Positions 59,623 through 64,000 of a stretch of DNA of 64,000 nt are shown piece by piece (position 1 is the first letter of the stretch; every line of letters starts with the position of its first letter). The notes under the pieces are model-generated. The model was not told the DNA's origin. It searched no databases and worked only from the letters and a program-made list of their open reading frames with translations. Made by a program: the position numbers and the translations under genes. Source of the stretch: Streptomyces sp. HUAS MG91 (GTDB taxonomy: Bacteria; Actinomycetota; Actinomycetes; Streptomycetales; Streptomycetaceae); contig NZ_CP159534.1 in NCBI RefSeq assembly GCF_040529335.1, forward strand, positions 4,650,001 to 4,714,000, given 5' to 3'.

Positions 59623-60716
59623 GCGGTACCTCCGGAACGGGCGGAACTCGTGCGGACAGCACGGCTGCGGATGATCAGCCAGATCAGATAGGGCGCGCCG
59701 ACGGCCGCCGTCAGGACGCCCACCGGCAGCTCGGTCGGCGAGAACAGGCGCCGGGCCAGCAGATCGCCGACGACCACGATCAGCGCGCCGAGCAGGGCGG
59801 ACGTCACCAGCGGGATCTGCGCGGTGCGCGTCACGCGCCGGGCGATCTGCGGGGCGAGCAGCGCCACGAAGTCGACCGGCCCGGCCGCGCCGGTGGCCAG
59901 CGACGCGAGGACCACGCCCAGCGCGACGAGCCCGAGGCGCACCCGCCCGAGCCGCACCCCGAGCGCGGTCGCGGTGTCGTCGTCGAGGGAGACGGTGCGC
60001 TGCGCGCGGGCGGCCCACGCGACGCAGGGGAGCAGGATCAGCAGCGCCCAGGCCAGCGGCCGCGCCTCGGCCCAGCCGCGCCCGTTGAGGGAGCCGGTCA
60101 TCCAGATCTGCGCCTGCTGGGCGACGAGATAGTCGCCCTTGGTCATGAACAGCGTCGTCACCGAGCGCAGCGCGATCGCGAAGCCGATGCCGATCAGCAC
60201 GAAGCGAGTGGCGTGCAGGCCGCCCCGCCACGCGAAGAGGTAGACGAGCGCGGCGGCGACGACTCCGCCGGCCACGGACACGTACGGCAGATACGCGTAC
60301 GAGGAGAGGCCGAACGTCATCGCGGCGACCGTCACCGCGCTCGCGCCCTGGCTGATGCCGATGATGTCGGGGCTGGCGAGGGGGTTGCGGGCGACGGTCT
60401 GGATCAGCGCGCCCGCGATCCCGAACGCCGCGCCGACGAGCAGCCCGACGACCATGCGCGGCTCGCGCAGCGTGCCCACGACCAGCTCGTCCGGCGACGG
60501 CTGCCCGGTGAGGACCTTGAACACCTCGGCGGGGCCGATGAAGGTCTCCCCGACGCACAGATAGGCCAGGCAGGAGGCGGCCAGCAGCACGGCGCAGACC
60601 GCCGCCACGACGCTCGCCCTGCGGTGCACCAGGAACCGGGCCCGGCCCGCCCGCAGCACGGCGTACCCGGCGGGCCGCACCCGGCGCACCTCGCCGGCCT
60701 CCTTCACCGCGCTCAC
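59619..60716 (-). CDS. Siderophore ABC permease, FecCD family (second)
   Basis: The 365-residue protein has about nine to ten helices with the FecCD pattern 'LREPRMVVGLLVGAAFGIAGALIQTVARNPLASPDIIGISQGASA', 'LIGIGFAIALRSVTTLFM', and the ATPase-coupling 'GPVDFVALLAPQIARRV'. The GTG at 60716 overlaps the stop of the first permease (GTGA). It pairs with the upstream permease as a heterodimer. Confidence 0.94.
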   Translation of the reverse strand: MSAVKEAGEVRRVRPAGYAVLRAGRARFLVHRRASVVAAVCAVLLAASCLAYLCVGETFIGPAEVFKVLTGQPSPDELVVGTLREPRMVVGLLVGAAFGIAGALIQTVARNPLASPDIIGISQGASAVTVAAMTFGLSSYAYLPYVSVAGGVVAAALVYLFAWRGGLHATRFVLIGIGFAIALRSVTTLFMTKGDYLVAQQAQIWMTGSLNGRGWAEARPLAWALLILLPCVAWAARAQRTVSLDDDTATALGVRLGRVRLGLVALGVVLASLATGAAGPVDFVALLAPQIARRVTRTAQIPLVTSALLGALIVVVGDLLARRLFSPTELPVGVLTAAVGAPYLIWLIIRSRAVRTSSARSGGTA

Positions 60717-61726
60717 GCGGGCACCGCCTTCCGGCGCACCAGGGTCACCAGGAACGGCACCCCGAGCAGCGCGGTCATCACCCCGGCGGGCACCTCGCTC
60801 GGCGGGAACACGATCCGGCCGATCGTGTCCGACACCAGCAGCATCACGGGCCCGATCAGCGCGGCCATCGGCAGCAGCCAGCGGTGGTCGGAGCCGACCA
60901 CGGCACGCGCGATGTGCGGCACGGCCAGCCCGATGAACGCGATCGGCCCGGCGGCGGCCACCCCGACCCCGGTCAGCACGGTCGCGCCGAGCCCGCCCAC
61001 GATCCGTACGGTCGCCACCCGCTGCCCGAGCCCCTTCGCCACGTCCTCGCCGAGCGCGAGCGCGTCCAGACCGCGCGCCACGGAGAGTACGAGCACCACG
61101 CCGACCAGCAGAAACGGCCAGATCTGGCCGATCAGGTCGGCGTCCCGGCCGGACAGCGAACCAACCTGCCAGAACCGGAACTCGTCCAGCGCGGACGCCT
61201 TCGTCGTCAGCACGGCCGTCGTCACGGACACGAGCAGCGCGTTGATCGCGGCGCCGCCCAGCGCGAGCTTCACCGGGGTCGCGCCGCCCCGCCCGGACGC
61301 GGCGATCGCGTAGACGGCGACGGCCGCGATCCCGGCCCCGGCGAACGCGAACCACACGTACCCGGTGAGCGTGTGGATGCCCAGGTACGCGATGGCGAGC
61401 ACGACGCCGACCGAGGCGCCCTGGCTGATGCCGAGGATGCCGGGGTCGGCGATGGGGTTGCGGGTGATGCCCTGGAGCACGGTTCCGGCCAGCGCGAGGG
61501 CCGCGCCGACCATCACGCCGACCACGGTGCGCGGCACCCGCAGGCCCCGGACCACCTCGGCGGCGTTGCTGTGCCCGCCGTGCAGCAGGGCGTCGAACAC
61601 GGCGGACGGCGCGATCGCGCGGGCGCCCACCGCGAGGCTGAGCAGCACCGCGAGCACCAGGGCCACGGCGGCCGCCACGAGCGCCCCCACCCTGGCAGCG
61701 CCGACGGCACCGGGTCTGACGGGCAT
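60713..61726 (-). CDS. Siderophore ABC permease, FecCD family (first)
   Basis: The 337-residue protein has the same FecCD core: 'LRVPRTVVGVMVGAALALAGTVLQGITRNPIADPGILGISQGAS', 'KLALGGAAINALLVSVTTAVL', 'GPIAFIGLAVPHIARAVVGSDHRWLLP'. The ATG at 61726 has GGAGAG upstream. It is the first gene of the operon and lies 35 bp from an iron box. The operon has no binding-protein gene; the lipoprotein at 51046 is a candidate partner. Confidence 0.94.
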   Translation of the reverse strand: MPVRPGAVGAARVGALVAAAVALVLAVLLSLAVGARAIAPSAVFDALLHGGHSNAAEVVRGLRVPRTVVGVMVGAALALAGTVLQGITRNPIADPGILGISQGASVGVVLAIAYLGIHTLTGYVWFAFAGAGIAAVAVYAIAASGRGGATPVKLALGGAAINALLVSVTTAVLTTKASALDEFRFWQVGSLSGRDADLIGQIWPFLLVGVVLVLSVARGLDALALGEDVAKGLGQRVATVRIVGGLGATVLTGVGVAAAGPIAFIGLAVPHIARAVVGSDHRWLLPMAALIGPVMLLVSDTIGRIVFPPSEVPAGVMTALLGVPFLVTLVRRKAVPA

Positions 61727-61756
61727 GGGCGTGCTCTCCAAGGGACGTACGCGGGC

Positions 61757-61777
61757 TTGGTTAGGCTTAGCTAAGTA
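61757..61777. promoter_or_regulatory. Iron box (DmdR/IdeR type) upstream of the siderophore operon
   Basis: ttggttaggcttagctaagta contains the ttaggctta-gctaa dyad typical of DmdR1/IdeR sites. It sits about 31 bp upstream of the first permease ATG, so the operon should be repressed when iron is sufficient. Confidence 0.75.
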
Positions 61778-61812
61778 TCGGCTGTGCGGTGCCATCGTAT
61801 GCCCGGGGCACA

Positions 61813-62472
61813 ATGGCGCTCATGGCTGCCCTCACAGATCCCCAGAACCCCGCCGCCCCCGGACCCGTCGTCGGCTTCGACCTCGACATGACGCTGATCG
61901 ACTCGCGGCCCGGGATCCGCGCGACCTGGGTGGCCCTGGCCGAGCGGACCGGCACGTACATCGACGCGGACCTGGTCGTCACCCGGCTCGGCCCGCCGCT
62001 CACGGACGAGATGGCGAACTGGTTCCCGGCGGAGCGGATTCCGGCCATGACCGACCTCTACCGTGAGATGTATCCCACATACGCGATCGAGCCGACGCTG
62101 CCGATGCCGGGCGTCCACGAGACGATCGACGCCGTGCACGCGGCGGGCGGCCGGGCGATCGTCGTCACGGCGAAGTACGAGCCCAACGCCAAGCTGCACC
62201 TGTCGCACCTCGGCATCGACGCGGACGCCGTCGTCGGCGACCTGTGGGCCGAGGGCAAGGGCGAGGCGCTGCGCGAGCACGGCGCGAGCGTCTACGTCGG
62301 CGACCACATCGGTGACGTACGCGGCGCACGCACCGCGCGCGCCCTGTCCGTGGCGGTGCCGACCGGCCCGTGCGACGCCGACGAACTGCGCGCCGCCGGC
62401 GCGGACGTGATCCTCACGGACCTCACCGCGTTCCCGGAGTGGCTCGCGGGTTACGTGGCCGAGCGCGCCTGA
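61813..62472 (+). CDS. HAD-family hydrolase (phosphoglycolate-phosphatase-like)
   Basis: The 219-residue protein has HAD motif I 'GFDLDMTLIDSRPGI' (nucleophile Asp about 28; Met replaces the usual Gly in DxDGT), motif II 'AIVVTAKYE' and motif IV 'YVGDHIGDVRGA', with an alpha-helical cap between. A phosphatase role is likely, with unknown substrate. ATG 61813 is used; ATG 61822 is an alternative. It is divergent from the siderophore operon, and its 3' end overlaps the next gene by 22 bp. Confidence 0.87.
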   Translation: MALMAALTDPQNPAAPGPVVGFDLDMTLIDSRPGIRATWVALAERTGTYIDADLVVTRLGPPLTDEMANWFPAERIPAMTDLYREMYPTYAIEPTLPMPGVHETIDAVHAAGGRAIVVTAKYEPNAKLHLSHLGIDADAVVGDLWAEGKGEALREHGASVYVGDHIGDVRGARTARALSVAVPTGPCDADELRAAGADVILTDLTAFPEWLAGYVAERA

Positions 62473-62711
62473 CGCCGCTGCACGGCGATCCCGCGCAGCA
62501 CTCCGGCTGCGGCCAGCAGAAAACCGACGCCCATCAGCATGCACACCGCGTAGGCGACGGACGGGAACGGGTCGGTACCGAGAAACAGCGGGGCCATCGT
62601 GACCAGGGTGGCGATGGCCCCCACGACGAAGACGATGCCGCCCGCTTTCACGAGCCCGTCACCGGGGCCGCTCACGGCTGCCCGGGAATTGAGTTGGGTT
62701 TTGTCACGCAC
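62451..62711 (-). CDS. Small two-helix membrane protein
   Basis: The 86-residue protein has two transmembrane helices ('AGGIVFVVGAIATLVTMAPLFL', about 23-44, and 'VAYAVCMLMGVGFLLAAAGVL', about 52-72) with short polar ends. It is a typical actinobacterial conserved hypothetical. The GTG at 62711 is used. Its 3' end overlaps the HAD gene tail-to-tail by 22 bp. Confidence 0.78.
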   Translation of the reverse strand: MRDKTQLNSRAAVSGPGDGLVKAGGIVFVVGAIATLVTMAPLFLGTDPFPSVAYAVCMLMGVGFLLAAAGVLRGIAVQRRQARSAT

Positions 62712-62840
62712 CCCGCCAGGGTAGTTCCCAGCCCAGAGGGGCCCATAGTCTAGGTGGCGGCGGGCCGGCCTCGGCCCGCTGTATTGCTGTTCAGAGCTGT
62801 CCAGAGCGTTTTCTTTCTAGTACGAGGACGAGGACTTCAC

Positions 62841-63224
62841 GTGCCTACCGGCAAGGTCAAGTGGTTCAACAGCGAGAAGGGCTTCGGCTTCCTCTCCCGC
62901 GACGACGGCGGCGACGTCTTCGTGCACTCCTCCGTACTTCCGGCCGGCGTCGACTCCCTCAAGCCCGGCCAGCGCGTCGAGTTCGGGGTGGTCGCGGGGC
63001 AGCGCGGCGATCAGGCGCTCTCGGTCACCCTTCTCGATCCGACGCCGTCCGTGGCGGCGGCCCAGCGCCGCAAGCCGGATGAGCTGGCGTCGATCGTGCA
63101 GGATCTGACGACGCTGCTGGAGAACATCACGCCGATGCTGGAGCGGGGGCGGTACCCCGACAAGGCCGCCGGCAAGAAAATCGCGGGCCTGCTCCGCGCG
63201 GTCGCCGACCAACTCGACGTCTGA
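62841..63224 (+). CDS. Cold-shock-domain protein with C-terminal helical extension
   Basis: The 127-residue protein begins with a CspA domain (about 1-66, 'TGKVKWFNSEKGFGFLSRDDGGDVFVHSSVL', RNP1 and RNP2 intact). It continues with about 60 residues predicted helical ('KPDELASIVQDLTTLLENITPMLERGRYPDKAAGKKIAGLLRAVADQLDV'). The extension is seen in many Streptomyces homologues and may mediate dimerisation or ribosome/RNA-polymerase contact. The GTG at 62841 is used. Confidence 0.92.
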   Translation: MPTGKVKWFNSEKGFGFLSRDDGGDVFVHSSVLPAGVDSLKPGQRVEFGVVAGQRGDQALSVTLLDPTPSVAAAQRRKPDELASIVQDLTTLLENITPMLERGRYPDKAAGKKIAGLLRAVADQLDV

Positions 63225-63254
63225 CCTCCGGCCGGACCCGGATCTCCGGGGTCG

Positions 63255-63405
63255 TCGTCCGCGCGCGAGCCGGTGGCCTCTTCTCGCGCAGTTCCCACCG
63301 GGCCCCTGAGGCGTGCGCTTCGCGCAGCCTCTCCTGATGAGATGCCGCACGAAGTGCGCATCTCAGGGGCGCGGGGAACTGCGCGACCAGCCCCCACCGG
63401 CCGTC
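63255..63405. repeat. Inverted repeat pair between csp and the NAD(P)-binding gene
   Basis: Facing cores at 63287-63308 (with insertions, gttcccaccgggcccctg) and 63364-63383, with a gagatgccgcac...gtgcgcatctc palindrome between, lie between convergent genes. Likely a shared terminator. Confidence 0.8.
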
Positions 63406-63423
63406 ACTTGGTGACGAGACCTT

Positions 63424-64000
63424 TCAGTCGGTCTGGGTGCGGAGCCAGGACTCGATCGACGGGCCCACGATGCGGGCCGTGGCGGGGGCCAGTTGGACGC
63501 CTTCGGACAGTTCCGGGAGCACCGCGGGGACGGTCTCCACAGGACGGCCGTCGCCGCGCGCCGCCAGCAACCGAGCCGTCAGCTCCGGCAACCGGACCGT
63601 CTCCGGCCCGGACAGCTCCACGACCTCCGGTGCCTCGTCGGCGACGACCAGCTCGACCACGACATCGGCGACGGCATCGGCGGCGACCGGCTGGATCAGC
63701 CAGTCCCCGACGGCCACCGAGGAATCGCCGAAGGCCACCGCGGCCGGGTTGGTCGCGAACTCGTGCCACTGCGTCGTCTTCACGACCGTCCCGCGCAACC
63801 CGCTCTCGGCCACCGCCTTCTCCTGCGCGCGCTTGGCGACGTAGTACGGGTTCACGTCGAACACCGGGTTCTCGATGTTGCAGATGGAGACCAGCAGGAA
63901 CCGCCCGACGCCCAGGTCGCGTGCGGTGTCGAGCAGCAGCCGGGTGGCCCCGGCGACGGTCTCGACGACATCGGCGGCCGGGTCGGACGGGAACGCGTTC
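63424..64000 (-). CDS. NAD(P)H-binding (NmrA/atypical SDR) protein, C-terminal part
   Basis: The reading frame runs off the right edge, so the N-terminus with the Rossmann glycine motif lies outside. About 191 C-terminal residues are visible: 'TRLLLDTARDLGVGRFLLVSICNIENP', 'VNPYYVAKRAQEKAVAESGLRGTVVKTTQWHEF', 'WLIQPVAADAVADVVVELV', 'VELSGPETVRLPELTARLL'. The YxxxK pair ('YYVAKRAQEK') and overall pattern fit the NmrA-like atypical short-chain reductase group, often called NAD(P)-dependent oxidoreductase or nucleotide-sugar epimerase-like. Substrate unknown. Confidence 0.8.
   Translation of the reverse strand, partial: NAFPSDPAADVVETVAGATRLLLDTARDLGVGRFLLVSICNIENPVFDVNPYYVAKRAQEKAVAESGLRGTVVKTTQWHEFATNPAAVAFGDSSVAVGDWLIQPVAADAVADVVVELVVADEAPEVVELSGPETVRLPELTARLLAARGDGRPVETVPAVLPELSEGVQLAPATARIVGPSIESWLRTQTD

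Noticed and set aside
62741..62756. tagtctaggtgg as a DasR site upstream of the second cold-shock gene
   Set aside because: It shares only the central gtctag with the dre consensus; the flanks do not match.

Overview
The window is a GC-rich chromosomal segment of a Streptomyces, about 70% G+C by eye. Codons end in G or C, many starts are GTG, and the regulators are typical of the genus (BldD, DasR, DmdR, CsoR and HrcA-type sites; WhiJ/DUF397 genes; GAF-ANTAR proteins; ScoF-like cold-shock proteins). The gene order from hbpS/senS/senR through terD, cdgB, nagKA, otsBA, gpgS, metMO and groEL2 to murQ resembles the S. coelicolor core around SCO4270-SCO4330. That comparison is from memory, not a search. 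I see no prophage, IS element, CRISPR array, tRNA or rRNA. This looks like core chromosome, not an accessory island.

Layout. 0-8 kb: pentapeptide-repeat protein, hypothetical gene, the senR-senS two-component system divergent from hbpS, an ankyrin protein coupled to a beta-propeller lipoprotein, an M1 peptidase and a GNAT. 8-13 kb: terD, arfB, a flavin reductase, the diguanylate cyclase cdgB with CRP-like and BldD-like sites, and a CBM-like membrane protein. 13-18 kb: amino-sugar block (PfkB sugar kinase, nagA, nagK, a sugar-binding lipoprotein) with two DasR-type dre sites. 18-24 kb: otsB and otsA (trehalose), a LAATG cell-wall protein and gpgS (glucosylglycerate). 24-28 kb: a SAM-I riboswitch followed by a threonine-synthase-like gene and a sulfur-carrier gene (metM-metO), a cold-shock gene, and groEL2 behind two CIRCE dyads. 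28-37 kb: yefM-yoeB, an MFS exporter with its TetR regulator, lipoprotein genes, a WhiJ-like/DUF397 cluster, two GAF-ANTAR proteins and a CGNR regulator. 37-42 kb: murP, murQ and an RpiR regulator (N-acetylmuramate use), then small conserved genes. 42-52 kb: MFS transporter, HD hydrolase, HelD-like RNA-polymerase helicase, cutC with a dre-like site, a CsoR-controlled copA locus and an iron-siderophore binding protein. 52-64 kb: a HAAS-like membrane protein, the helicase-associated/XPB pair, a GT87 glycosyltransferase, a FecCD/FecE siderophore importer with an iron box, HAD hydrolase, second cold-shock protein, and a partial NAD(P)-binding protein at the right edge.

How parts work together. 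Cell-wall amino sugars are taken up and degraded by nagK/nagA and murP/murQ. Methionine supply appears to run through metM/metO: O-phosphohomoserine plus a thiocarboxylated carrier gives homocysteine under SAM-riboswitch control, so the usual label 'threonine synthase' is probably misleading. Compatible solutes come from otsA/otsB and gpgS. Copper, iron and haem/redox stress are handled by copA/CsoR, FecCDE/DmdR and HbpS/SenSR.

A striking non-coding feature is a repeat family with core caggggcgcggggaactgcg. About 26 copies sit in 12 intergenic loci, often as facing inverted pairs, and supply the stop codons of senS and murP.
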